From: a bacterium | GTDB lineage: Bacteria > Spirochaetota > Spirochaetia > JABEVK01 | NCBI GenBank assembly: GCA_021782055.1 | Contig: JAJXVP010000014.1 | Location: 4,139 to 32,243 of the forward strand | Reading direction: 5' to 3' | DNA length: 28,105 bases | In this document: one piece after another, positions 20,884 to 28,105 of the stretch | Position numbering within the stretch: the first letter of the stretch is position 1 | How the letters are laid out: the number at the start of each line of letters is the position of its first letter | Translations under genes and position numbers: made by a program | Notes under the pieces: model-generated | Databases searched by the model: none | What the model saw: the letters and a program-made list of their open reading frames with translations, nothing else | Told to the model about the DNA's origin: nothing

Positions 20884-23389
20884 AACCCTCTTCCTCTTGC
20901 GTGGTGCTACCGTACTCGATTTTTGCACCCTTGGGCAAGGGCCTTTCTCGGGTCCGCCACTGTTCTAAGAATTTTGCAATCCGGGGGGTGAGGTCACGGC
21001 GTGGCAAAACCCAGCGCGGGGTTTCGGGAACCGAGGCCAAAAAGGCCTGCCCGTAAGCCTTGTTTACCAGGCGGTTATCGAGAACGACAATGGCCCCGTA
21101 GTCGGCAGAATGCCGAATCAAGCGACCAAAGCCTTGCTGAAATTTCATGACAGCTTCGGGCAGACTGTAGGACATAAAAGCATCCGCTCCCGAGCGTTTA
21201 AGGGCTTCTAAACGGGCAGCAAGCACGGGCTCACTAGGGACTCGGAAGGGTAAGCGCACCATCACGACTAGGCTGAGGGTTTCACCGGGGCTATCAATGC
21301 CCTCCCAAAAGCTATCCGTGGCCATGAGCACACTCGAGACTTCGCGCTTAAAGCGTTCAAGCAACCGGGAACGGTCTTCGTCGCCCTGACGGTAAACCGG
21401 GATTCCCGCTTCGACCAGCGCCGGTCGTACCGCTGTGTAGGCCTTGTTCAGAGCATCATACGAGGTAAACAGAACCAGGGCACTACCGCCGCATGCGGTT
21501 AACAGACTGATGAGGTACTCCGCAACGGCAGGGGTAAAGGCCTCACTGTCCGGCGGAGGAAAATCGGCGGGGATGCCGACAACCACTCGCGATGAATAGT
21601 CGTACGGGGAAGGAAACACTCCCAAAAGCCGTCGTTGCGGAGGAACGAGGTCAAGCCCCAAACGGCCGCCCCAGTAGGTGAACTTGCCTTGGACAGCCAA
21701 GGTTGCCGAGGTAAACATGACTGTCGAGAAGGGCTTAAAGACGGCGTCTTGAAAAACCTGACGCACGCTCAGAGGTGACACCGTCCAAGTAACAAAGGTT
21801 TGACCGAGGGCATCACGGCCTTTTTGAAACCAAAAGATGTCTTCGGCTAGACCATCCCAATTTTTAAAACGATCTAACATCTGAGCCAAACCTTCAAGGC
21901 GGCGTAGGGTCGTTTTGAGCTCTTGGACCTCGGGAGGGCGTTCTTCTTGGTCTTCCCAAGCTTCAGCCAAGTCATCACAAAGGTGCAAGAGCTTACTAAA
22001 CGGCTTTTGCACACTGTGAATGGTAGGCACCATAGATTCTTGCCACCAAGCGCTCTGCTCTTTGGTAAGACGAAGCGAGGACTCGCTGACCAAGGCTTCG
22101 GCCAGCATACGGTCAGTGGCCTCAAGCTGTGTCGTCAAGGCAGAAATCAGCCCCGGAATTTCCCCAAGGTTTAAGTTTTGGGTAAACAATCCCCTCAGAG
22201 GGGGAATCAAGCCCAGCTCGGTACCGCGGCGTTTTCGATACAATCGGTTTAACTGTTTTTGCAGCAGAGGTCTGGCAAATTCGCCCGAAAAGTAGCTGGT
22301 GGCGCTTTTTTCAAGGCTGTGGGCCTCATCAAAGATCAAACGCTGAAACGGCGGCATTACGGCGGCGGTCTCAAAGCCCAGCCCTTCGACCCGTAAGGCT
22401 AGATCGGCAAACAAAAGATGATGGTTGGCTATTAAAATTGATGCCGCCGAGGCTTCTTTTCGCGCTTTGGCCAAAAAGCAGCTTTCGGCCTGGGCACAAC
22501 GCACCCCCGAACAAGCATCCACATCACTACAAATACGGCTCCAAAGTTCTTCTGAGGGGGGGCTGGTCAATTCTTGAAAGGCACCCGTTCGCGATTGGGC
22601 CGCCCAATCCGCCAGACGGGTGAGCTCCCCCACGCTCTGAAGGTCAGCAGGGTCCCGAAGTTCTTCGGCCAAACGGTGGGGACAAACGTAGTTTCGTCTT
22701 CCTTTGACCAAAACAGTCTTAAGTTTTGTTCCTAAGGCTTTTTGAACAAACGGAAGGTCCTTTTCAAACAACTGTTGCTGAAGGTTAATCGTCGCGGTGG
22801 CAATCACAAGCTTTTCAGCGTTGCGTTGTGCCCACAGCACGGCTGGTAACAAGTAGGCAAACGACTTTCCGACCCCGGTTCCCGCCTGAGCGACGACAAC
22901 GCCGTCTTCGTTTAAGCCTCGAACAAACAGCTTTAAAAGTTCCAACTGTTGCTCACGGGCTTCATACGACGGCAACAGGCGAGAAAAGGCCCCCCCGGGG
23001 AGCAAGGCAGAAACAGCTTCTTCATAAGGCAGGGTTTGAATTTCGTGAAGAAGGACCGGTTCGCTAACCGCGTAGACTTTTTCGGCTTCATTATCGATGA
23101 TCCAAAAGCCAATTCCCTGTTGCCCCAAGGTATTGGCAACCGAAAGGTCTGGTCGACTGGGCTCCAGGAGCCCCGAGGGGTGATTATGAATCACAACATC
23201 ACCCCGTTCCATGTGGGGATACAAGGCTGGTACTTCTTCAGCGGTACCCCTGGCACCCACCTCTACCCGGGCAATTCGTTGATCTTCACCAAGGTGACCA
23301 ATAAACAAGACCTCGCGGCCCTGGGCCTGCCGAAGTTCGTGACGGATTTTTGCCAACGCTTCGTCGGTAAAGCGTTCTTCGGTCCTCAT
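20867..23389 (-). CDS. JAMM (RadC-type) domain fused to DinG-family helicase
   Basis: From the ATG at 23389 (ATGA overlap with pnp) the product is 840 aa. Residues 1-115 form a JAB/MPN domain with a complete JAMM signature: E26 in GREVLFIG, H68-x-H70 in IHNHPSG, S78 and D81. The rest is an XPD/DinG superfamily 2 helicase: Walker A AQAGTGVGKS near 167-176, DEAH box in LIFDEAHSLEKSA, and C-terminal motifs ATDSFWEGIDSPGE and QGFGRLIRHSADYG. Four cysteines (YVCPHR, DACSGVRCAQAESC) match the XPD-type 4Fe-4S cluster. DinG unwinds 5'-to-3' and resolves R-loops or G-quadruplexes. Gram-positive DinG instead carries an exonuclease domain. What the JAMM domain cuts or binds is unknown. Confidence 0.9.
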   Translation of the reverse strand: MRTEERFTDEALAKIRHELRQAQGREVLFIGHLGEDQRIARVEVGARGTAEEVPALYPHMERGDVVIHNHPSGLLEPSRPDLSVANTLGQQGIGFWIIDNEAEKVYAVSEPVLLHEIQTLPYEEAVSALLPGGAFSRLLPSYEAREQQLELLKLFVRGLNEDGVVVAQAGTGVGKSFAYLLPAVLWAQRNAEKLVIATATINLQQQLFEKDLPFVQKALGTKLKTVLVKGRRNYVCPHRLAEELRDPADLQSVGELTRLADWAAQSRTGAFQELTSPPSEELWSRICSDVDACSGVRCAQAESCFLAKARKEASAASILIANHHLLFADLALRVEGLGFETAAVMPPFQRLIFDEAHSLEKSATSYFSGEFARPLLQKQLNRLYRKRRGTELGLIPPLRGLFTQNLNLGEIPGLISALTTQLEATDRMLAEALVSESSLRLTKEQSAWWQESMVPTIHSVQKPFSKLLHLCDDLAEAWEDQEERPPEVQELKTTLRRLEGLAQMLDRFKNWDGLAEDIFWFQKGRDALGQTFVTWTVSPLSVRQVFQDAVFKPFSTVMFTSATLAVQGKFTYWGGRLGLDLVPPQRRLLGVFPSPYDYSSRVVVGIPADFPPPDSEAFTPAVAEYLISLLTACGGSALVLFTSYDALNKAYTAVRPALVEAGIPVYRQGDEDRSRLLERFKREVSSVLMATDSFWEGIDSPGETLSLVVMVRLPFRVPSEPVLAARLEALKRSGADAFMSYSLPEAVMKFQQGFGRLIRHSADYGAIVVLDNRLVNKAYGQAFLASVPETPRWVLPRRDLTPRIAKFLEQWRTRERPLPKGAKIEYGSTTQEEEGYGYSG

Positions 23390-24198
23390 GCCGGCGACGC
23401 CGCCCAAGCCGTCAAAAGCTGGGCCATGGCCGCTTGAGCATCCCTTCCGGCCTGTTCCACTTCAGTATGGTTCAAAGGCTTTGCCGAGAGCCCTGCCGCT
23501 AAGTTGGTAACAACCGAAAGTCCCGCCAAGGTTAACCCGCAAGAACGGGCCGCCAGGGCTTCGGGTACCGTCGACATACCCACCAAATCGGCACCAATCG
23601 TCTTAAGAAACCGTATTTCAGCCGGAGTTTCATAATTAGGGCCGGTAAGTCCGGCGTAAACGCCTTCAGCCAAACGGTAGCCCCAAAGCAGGCTGGCCAA
23701 ATTTTGCAGTTGAGTGCGAAGGCTTGCACTATAGGCCTCGGTCATATCAAAAAACCGGGGACCAAACGATGGGTCATGAGGCCCCACCAGAGGGTTGCCC
23801 CCCATCAAGTTGATATGATCACGGATCAGCACCAAGTCACCGGGATGATACGAGGCATGAATTCCTCCAGCGGCATTTGTCAAAAGAATGGTTGATACCC
23901 CCAAGCGGTGGGCCAAAAAGGAAGGAAAGGCGGCGGTATGAAACGAGTACCCCTCGTAATGATGAAAACGGCCCAGAAACACCAGGGCCTTGGGACCTAT
24001 TTTGAGCAGGCCCTTATGACCAGCTACGGTCGAGCGAGGCATTCCCGGAATTTCGGCATAAGCAAACTCTTGACCTTCAAAGGCTTCCCCAACCTCCGAA
24101 AGTCCTGAGCCCAAGACAAAGGCGAGCGGTGGCCGGAAAGAGGTACGAGCCAGTAAGTACTGAGCCACCTCAACCACTGAAAAATCTGAGTCCTTCAT
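23386..24198 (-). CDS. Purine-nucleoside phosphorylase
   Basis: The 270-aa product is a trimeric-type purine-nucleoside phosphorylase that cleaves inosine or guanosine with phosphate. Marks are LGSGLSEV (phosphate loop), the His pair in RFHHYEGY (77-84), LTNAAGGI, DHINLMGGNPLVGP, Glu190 in GPNYETPAEI, Met208 in VGMSTVPEA, and the base-binding Asn232 in VVTNLAAGLS. The start is the ATG at 24198 with CGGAGG 4 nt before it, not the longer ORF from 24243. It is first in the pnp - helicase - PUR operon. The role is purine salvage in the cytoplasm. Confidence 0.95.
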   Translation of the reverse strand: MKDSDFSVVEVAQYLLARTSFRPPLAFVLGSGLSEVGEAFEGQEFAYAEIPGMPRSTVAGHKGLLKIGPKALVFLGRFHHYEGYSFHTAAFPSFLAHRLGVSTILLTNAAGGIHASYHPGDLVLIRDHINLMGGNPLVGPHDPSFGPRFFDMTEAYSASLRTQLQNLASLLWGYRLAEGVYAGLTGPNYETPAEIRFLKTIGADLVGMSTVPEALAARSCGLTLAGLSVVTNLAAGLSAKPLNHTEVEQAGRDAQAAMAQLLTAWAASPA

Positions 24199-24257
24199 AG
24201 AGCCTCCGCTTCTCACACTACCAAAAAATCCAAGGTCGGCCAATTCCTTGGGCTTCC

Positions 24258-24286
24258 TTGACAGGAAAAATCCTTTCTTTTAGGGT
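24258..24286 (+). promoter_or_regulatory. Candidate lysC promoter
   Basis: A perfect TTGACA (24258-24263), a 17-bp spacer and a weak TAGGGT (24281-24286). The -10 box ends 7 nt before the ATG at 24294, and no Shine-Dalgarno is seen, which implies a leaderless message. Confidence 0.5.
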
Positions 24287-24293
24287 TGTCCCC

Positions 24294-25634
24294 ATGGTCG
24301 TTTTTAAATTTGGCGGAACTTCGGTACAAGACGCTGAGGCAATGAAGCAAGTCTTAGAGATCATCACACCCCATCGGCAGACGGGGTTGATCCTTGTCAG
24401 CTCGGCCATGGCCGGTGTTACAAACACCCTGGTTGAGCTGATTCAGGCCGTCAAAACTGAGGATCGAGACAACGCCGAGAGGCTGTTAAATGCGCTCGAA
24501 GAGCGCCATACCCGCGTTCTTGACGAACTGACCTCTAACGCCCACGAGATCGCTTCAAAGGCGGTCAAGGTGGTGTTGCGCGACATGCGGACACTGGTTA
24601 AAGGAAGCTTTTTACTCGGAGAATGCTCACCTCGGGTCTCGGACGCACTGTTGGGCTCAGGAGAATTACTTTCGACCGCTCTGTTGCACGGTCTAGCTTT
24701 GCAAGCTGGTCTTTCGTCTCAGCTCATGGATGCTCGAAAACTGTTGGTCACTGATGACCGGTTTGGCGAAGCAGGGGTCTTGTGGCCTGAAACCCAGGCC
24801 AAGGTTTCGGCTGTTTTAACTCCCGAACCAGGAAAAGTCTATATTCTTCAGGGGTTTATCGGGGCAACAGTCCACGGGGTGGCTACCACCTTAGGGCGAG
24901 GCGGTTCCGATTACTCAGCCTCGCTGTTTGGCGCCGCAGTTCAAGCCCAACGGATTGAAATTTGGACCGATGTCAACGGAATTATGACGACAGATCCTCG
25001 CAAAGTGCCGACGGCCCGCTCGATTCCGGTCATGACTTATGCGGAGGCCGCTGAGTTGGCCTTCTTTGGTGCCAAAGTTGTTCACCCCGCGACCATCCAG
25101 CCCGCCGTCGAACGGGACATTCCTGTTCTGGTCAAGAATACCAAGAATCCCACCCATCCTGGAACCATCGTGCAGGGCGAGGCCCCTTTGTCAGGCGTCC
25201 GGGCTATTGCAGGCCGTCAGGGTGTCACGTTAATTACTGTTACTTCAAGCCGGATGCTGATGGCCTACGGTTTTTTAAAGAAACTCTTTACGATTTTTGA
25301 TGCCTTTGAAACCTCAGTCGATCTTATTGCCACCAGCGAGGTTTCGGTATCCATGACCATCAATAGTTGCAAAGATCTCGCCGGTTTGCGGCAGGCCCTT
25401 GAGTCCCTGGGTACCGTGCGCATTCAACCCGACATGGCAATCTTGTCACTGGTCGGAAAAGATTTGTGGAAAGACGGCAAGTTCTTGGTCGAGGCCTTTG
25501 CCGCCTTGCAAGGAATCCCCGTTCATCTGGTGTCGATGGGGGCCTCAGAAATTAACGTTTCGTTGGTTCTCAAGGCCAGTGAGCTCGATGAGGGCGTTAA
25601 GCGGACCCACCGAGCTTTTTTTGATCAAAGCTGA
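24294..25634 (+). CDS. lysC: Aspartate kinase
   Basis: The 446-aa product is a monofunctional aspartokinase that phosphorylates aspartate, the first step toward lysine, threonine and methionine. The kinase domain begins at once with VVFKFGGTSVQ and includes GRGGSDYSASLFGA, EIWTDVNGIMTTDPR and AELAFFGAKVVHP. Two ACT-type regulatory domains follow (ITVTSSRMLMAYGFL, SLVGKDLW, VHLVSMGASEINVSLVL), so feedback control by lysine is likely. The ORF opens at 24258, but the ATG at 24294 fits the family. It lies 8 nt before a DapF-like gene, a lysine or diaminopimelate pairing. Confidence 0.96.
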   Translation: MVVFKFGGTSVQDAEAMKQVLEIITPHRQTGLILVSSAMAGVTNTLVELIQAVKTEDRDNAERLLNALEERHTRVLDELTSNAHEIASKAVKVVLRDMRTLVKGSFLLGECSPRVSDALLGSGELLSTALLHGLALQAGLSSQLMDARKLLVTDDRFGEAGVLWPETQAKVSAVLTPEPGKVYILQGFIGATVHGVATTLGRGGSDYSASLFGAAVQAQRIEIWTDVNGIMTTDPRKVPTARSIPVMTYAEAAELAFFGAKVVHPATIQPAVERDIPVLVKNTKNPTHPGTIVQGEAPLSGVRAIAGRQGVTLITVTSSRMLMAYGFLKKLFTIFDAFETSVDLIATSEVSVSMTINSCKDLAGLRQALESLGTVRIQPDMAILSLVGKDLWKDGKFLVEAFAALQGIPVHLVSMGASEINVSLVLKASELDEGVKRTHRAFFDQS

Positions 25635-25642
25635 GGCGTAAA

Positions 25643-26488
25643 TTGCCCCTTTCAGAACTTGACTTCATAAAAGCAGCCTGCGGTCATGGCGATTACCTCC
25701 TCCTTCGAGCCCAGCTTTCGGGCGAACAGCTTGAAGGCTCAGCCTTTCAAGAGTTGGCCAGGCGCTTGTGCTCTCGGCGACGAGGCGTGGGCGCCGATGG
25801 GGTTTTAGCGTTTACCCGCAAGCAAAGTCACCCTTGCACCGTGTATGCCGCCTCGCCCCGGTTTCCTAACGACACGATTTCAGGTGACGCCCTGTTTTGT
25901 GCCGCCCGTTTTCTTTTTGATCAAGGGGAATACGGAATCAAACCGTTTCCTCTTCAGTTTCAAGGGCGCCTGTTTACTGTCGAATCCGTAGATTCACAGA
26001 ACTTTAGGATCGAGATTCCCCCACCGTCCAACGCCGGCCAAGAGCCCGACTGGAATCGGCCCCTTCTTAGAACCAGGATTCAAGAGACAGACCTTGTTCC
26101 CTGGGAGGGGGCTTGCCGTTTAGGGACAGTCTATGCCCCAGCTTCTGACACAGCGGTTCTTCGCAAAACGGCTCGGGCGTTGGCTCAGGCACCTAGGGCT
26201 CAAGCTCAGGGTGTGGCTCACCAACCTTTGGTCGCGTTTTCGACTCCGCAAAAAGACCTTGTGACCGCTTGGGTCTATGCTACCAGTTGGTTTGATCAAT
26301 CCTTTGCGGCGGCGGCGGTGGCTCTTCATTCCCACCTTGAAGGCTTAAGTTCCAGCGAAGTTTTGGTCAGCCTAAACAACCAGCCCTTTTACCTTCAAGT
26401 GGAACTTCCCGGCCCTCGTGTCTGGGTAACTGCCCCTGTTCAATATATCTTTCAAGGACTTTACTCCGCAGAGACTTCCTTTTTCTAG
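25643..26488 (+). CDS. DapF-like protein lacking both catalytic cysteines
   Basis: The 281-aa product has the fold marks of diaminopimelate epimerase: GVGADGVLAF (48-57), then a SGDALFCAARFLFD segment where DapF has CGNGxRCxARF. The first catalytic Cys is replaced by Ser80. The second active-site loop (GETLACGTGA in DapF) is replaced by SWFDQSFAAAAVAL, without Cys. Overall length matches DapF. It is therefore unlikely to racemise diaminopimelate. The start is TTG 25643, with GAGG 7 nt before it and directly after lysC. Treponema peptidoglycan uses ornithine in place of diaminopimelate, so loss of DapF activity would be tolerated. It may have a new function. Confidence 0.82.
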   Translation: MPLSELDFIKAACGHGDYLLLRAQLSGEQLEGSAFQELARRLCSRRRGVGADGVLAFTRKQSHPCTVYAASPRFPNDTISGDALFCAARFLFDQGEYGIKPFPLQFQGRLFTVESVDSQNFRIEIPPPSNAGQEPDWNRPLLRTRIQETDLVPWEGACRLGTVYAPASDTAVLRKTARALAQAPRAQAQGVAHQPLVAFSTPQKDLVTAWVYATSWFDQSFAAAAVALHSHLEGLSSSEVLVSLNNQPFYLQVELPGPRVWVTAPVQYIFQGLYSAETSFF

Positions 26489-26521
26489 CAACTCCGTTTA
26501 TTCTGTTCGCAGGAGTGAGGT

Positions 26522-26941
26522 ATGGACCCGCTGTTAGACCGGCTAGGAAGATTGTTTCGATCGTGGAGTACCGACAAATCCTCCGATTCTTTCACCGAGG
26601 ATCCGGATCAACGCGCGGCTGAAGAAGAGCTTGACGCTTTTCTTCGCGGCGAGCCCCCTCGTAAACCGTCATCACAGGGCTCAAAATCGTATCATCATGA
26701 ACGCCCAACTCACGAAGCCCCTAAACCCGCCCTCGACCCGAAAATCTTGTCCGCCTATCAGGTTTTGGGTCTAACGGGAAATGAATCCTGGGGAGCCATC
26801 GAGACGGCCCATAAAGCCCTGCTGAGACAGCATCATCCCGATAGACACGCTAGCAACCCCCGGGCCTACCAAGAAGCCACGCTAACCTCCCAACGCCTCA
26901 ACGAGGCCTTCCAAACCTTAAAAAAACATTGGGGTCGCTAA
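26522..26941 (+). CDS. DnaJ-type protein with C-terminal J-domain
   Basis: The 139-aa product has a J-domain at about 77-139 with HPD at 105-107 (LLRQHHPDRH), preceded by YQVLGLTGNESWGAIETAHKAL and followed by LNEAFQTLKKHW. The first ~75 residues are polar, Ser/Pro/Glu-rich and probably disordered. The J-domain at the C-terminus recalls DjlA/TerB-like co-chaperones without the rest of the protein. It would stimulate DnaK ATPase on a specific client. The stop overlaps the ATG of the next gene (TAATG), and GGAG/GAGG lies before its own start. Confidence 0.9.
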   Translation: MDPLLDRLGRLFRSWSTDKSSDSFTEDPDQRAAEEELDAFLRGEPPRKPSSQGSKSYHHERPTHEAPKPALDPKILSAYQVLGLTGNESWGAIETAHKALLRQHHPDRHASNPRAYQEATLTSQRLNEAFQTLKKHWGR

Positions 26942-27720
26942 TGCCCCAAGAGCTTTGGATCGATTCCACCTCAACTTGGGAACAACACGCACCCCGCTTG
27001 GCCCGCGAGTCGGTGTTGGCTGTCGATCTAGAGGGCGATTTTATGCTTTACCGCTACGGTCGTCGCATTTGTCTGTATCAACTGGCTTTTGAAAATGGCG
27101 ATATCTGGTTGATCGATCCTCTGGCGGGCTTTTCCCTCGACCAACTTTTCCAAGCCTTTTCGAACCCCAACCAAATCAAAGTATTTTGGGGGGCTTCAAA
27201 CGATGTACGGTACCTTAAAGCCCTAGCAGGCTGTCAGCTTCAAGGGCTCGTAGACCTCTGGGAAGCCGCCAAATTGATCTTGCATCCTCGCCCTTCACTG
27301 TCAATGGTTCTTCAAGATACCTTGGGTGTTACCATCGCCAAAGAAGTGGCCCTTCAAACCTCTAATTGGAACACCCGGCCCCTGTCCGAGGACCAACGTC
27401 GCTACGCTGCCCAAGACGTACGGTATCTGTTGCCCGTCTGGCGGGGCTGGCAGACCGCTCTGACCGGAGCGTTGGCCACTGTCTTTCAAAAACGAATGAA
27501 CCACCTTTTGGCACTTGAGGTTAAACCCGAGCTCCCCCCCGTTGAACGTATCAAGGGTCGTTTTCTCTTGACTCCTGACGAACTCGAAAGACTGAAGCAC
27601 TTAGCCAATGAACGCGAAATCGAAGCTCAACGCCGGGACCTGGCCCCCTGGCGCTTAGCTGAAAATGAAAAACTTCTAGCCTGGGCCAAATCAGGACAAA
27701 TTCATGCTTGGGAGACTTAA
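26941..27720 (+). CDS. RNase D-like 3'-5' exonuclease
   Basis: The 259-aa product has the DEDDy exonuclease pattern: D29-x-E31 (VDLEGDF), D88 (GASNDVRYL), and Y155 with D159 (YAAQDVRYL). The RNase D signature SNWNTRPLSEDQ precedes the last motif. The region after about 200 is short and helical (LTPDELERLKHLANEREIEAQRRD) and may be a reduced HRDC domain. E. coli RNase D is about 375 aa, so this is a short form. RNase D trims 3' ends of tRNA and other stable RNAs. The start is the ATG at 26941 (TAATG overlap with the J-domain gene). Confidence 0.88.
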   Translation: MPQELWIDSTSTWEQHAPRLARESVLAVDLEGDFMLYRYGRRICLYQLAFENGDIWLIDPLAGFSLDQLFQAFSNPNQIKVFWGASNDVRYLKALAGCQLQGLVDLWEAAKLILHPRPSLSMVLQDTLGVTIAKEVALQTSNWNTRPLSEDQRRYAAQDVRYLLPVWRGWQTALTGALATVFQKRMNHLLALEVKPELPPVERIKGRFLLTPDELERLKHLANEREIEAQRRDLAPWRLAENEKLLAWAKSGQIHAWET

Positions 27721-27723
27721 CTT

Positions 27724-28105
27724 ATGCCGCAACAAGATTCCTCTCGCTCACAAGCTCACTTACTAATCTTGCAAGAGGAGCTAAAAATCCTTCGCGAGAA
27801 AAACCAACAGCTTCAGCAACAGCTGGAAACTTCCCTGCAACGGCACCGCGAAATCGAACAACGCTTGGCTTTGCATCCCATCTCGGGGCTACCAACGCAC
27901 TATATGATGGAAGCCCAAATCCAAGAGCTTCTGAGTGCCGCCGAAAAGGATTCGTTTCACAGCTACGCCTTTGTTCTGATTCAACTAGGCCCGGCCTACG
28001 ACATGGTCAAGCGCACCATGAAGTCCAGTGTTGCCGAGTGGGTGCTTTACCAGTTATCACAAAGGCTGAATTTGCTTTTGGCTACCGACGACCATATTTT
28101 TCACA
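27724..28105 (+). CDS. GGDEF-like protein with coiled-coil N-terminus (partial)
   Basis: The ORF opens at ATG 27724, 3 nt after the RNase D stop, and runs off the window after 127 codons. Residues about 14-50 form a Gln/Glu/Leu-rich coiled coil (LQEELKILREKNQQL). Then LALHPISGLPTHYMMEAQI matches the start of a GGDEF domain (usually DPLTGLPNR). The following strand (YAFVLIQLGPAYDMVK) fits, although the usual acidic metal residue in this strand (VLxxDID) is replaced by Gln-Leu. The active site GGDEF itself lies outside the window, so cyclase activity cannot be judged. Confidence 0.7.
   Translation, partial: MPQQDSSRSQAHLLILQEELKILREKNQQLQQQLETSLQRHREIEQRLALHPISGLPTHYMMEAQIQELLSAAEKDSFHSYAFVLIQLGPAYDMVKRTMKSSVAEWVLYQLSQRLNLLLATDDHIFH

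Noticed and set aside
23386..24243. Longer purine-nucleoside phosphorylase start at 24243
   Set aside because: The 15 additional residues precede the family start, while ATG 24198 has a strong CGGAGG; the shorter form was chosen.

Overview
The window looks like a spirochaete chromosome, most like the Treponema/Spirochaeta group. Three things point there. The chemotaxis operon runs cheA, then a CheW-CheR-like fusion, then cheX and cheY. A small PUR-alpha-like (BpuR/DUF3276-type) protein is present. A chromosomal integron has its integrase in the inverted orientation known from Treponema denticola. Base composition is moderate over most of the window and clearly AT-richer from about 430 to 1190. 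I did not identify the species.

Region 1 (1-2460) is the integron. From the left edge runs a 43-bp tandem array in which every unit carries a hairpin (1 to about 405). Next come an attC-like site (409-475), one AT-rich cassette encoding a small predicted lipoprotein (478-900), an attI-like core (about 1023-1031), and an integron integrase gene on the minus strand (1192-2381). The integrase reading frame breaks at an in-phase A_AAA_AAG heptamer. A -1 slip there restores the whole catalytic C-terminus, so this is either programmed frameshifting or a one-base inactivating deletion.

Region 2 (2458-7839, minus strand) holds a small secreted protein, tRNA-Val(GAC) with a good promoter and terminator, and the chemotaxis operon. 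Region 3 (7945-8802, plus) is a probable outer-membrane beta-barrel.

Region 4 (8826-15229, minus) is one long unidirectional gene train: ffh-rpsP-khpA-rimM-trmD-rplS (signal recognition, ribosome and tRNA modification). It is followed by a FliK-like protein, a stand-alone FlhB C-terminal domain, an HD-GYP protein, a YraN-family nuclease-like protein, a 50-aa ORF and a zinc-ribbon-like protein. A strong intrinsic terminator lies between the two halves, inside the first codons of the FliK-like gene.

Region 5 (15275-19876, minus) is smc plus two envelope-type genes. Region 6 has rnhB (plus), then pnp - JAMM/DinG helicase - PUR protein (minus, overlapping). Region 7 (24294-28105, plus) is lysC, a DapF-like gene without catalytic cysteines, a C-terminal J-domain protein, an RNase D-like exonuclease, and the start of a GGDEF-like protein cut by the window edge.

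Genes inside operons are packed tightly, often with ATGA or TGATG overlaps, and have clear Shine-Dalgarno sequences. Several first genes (intI, ffh, lysC, the 7945 gene, possibly cheA) have a -10 box only 6-13 nt before the start codon and no Shine-Dalgarno, which suggests leaderless or near-leaderless mRNAs.
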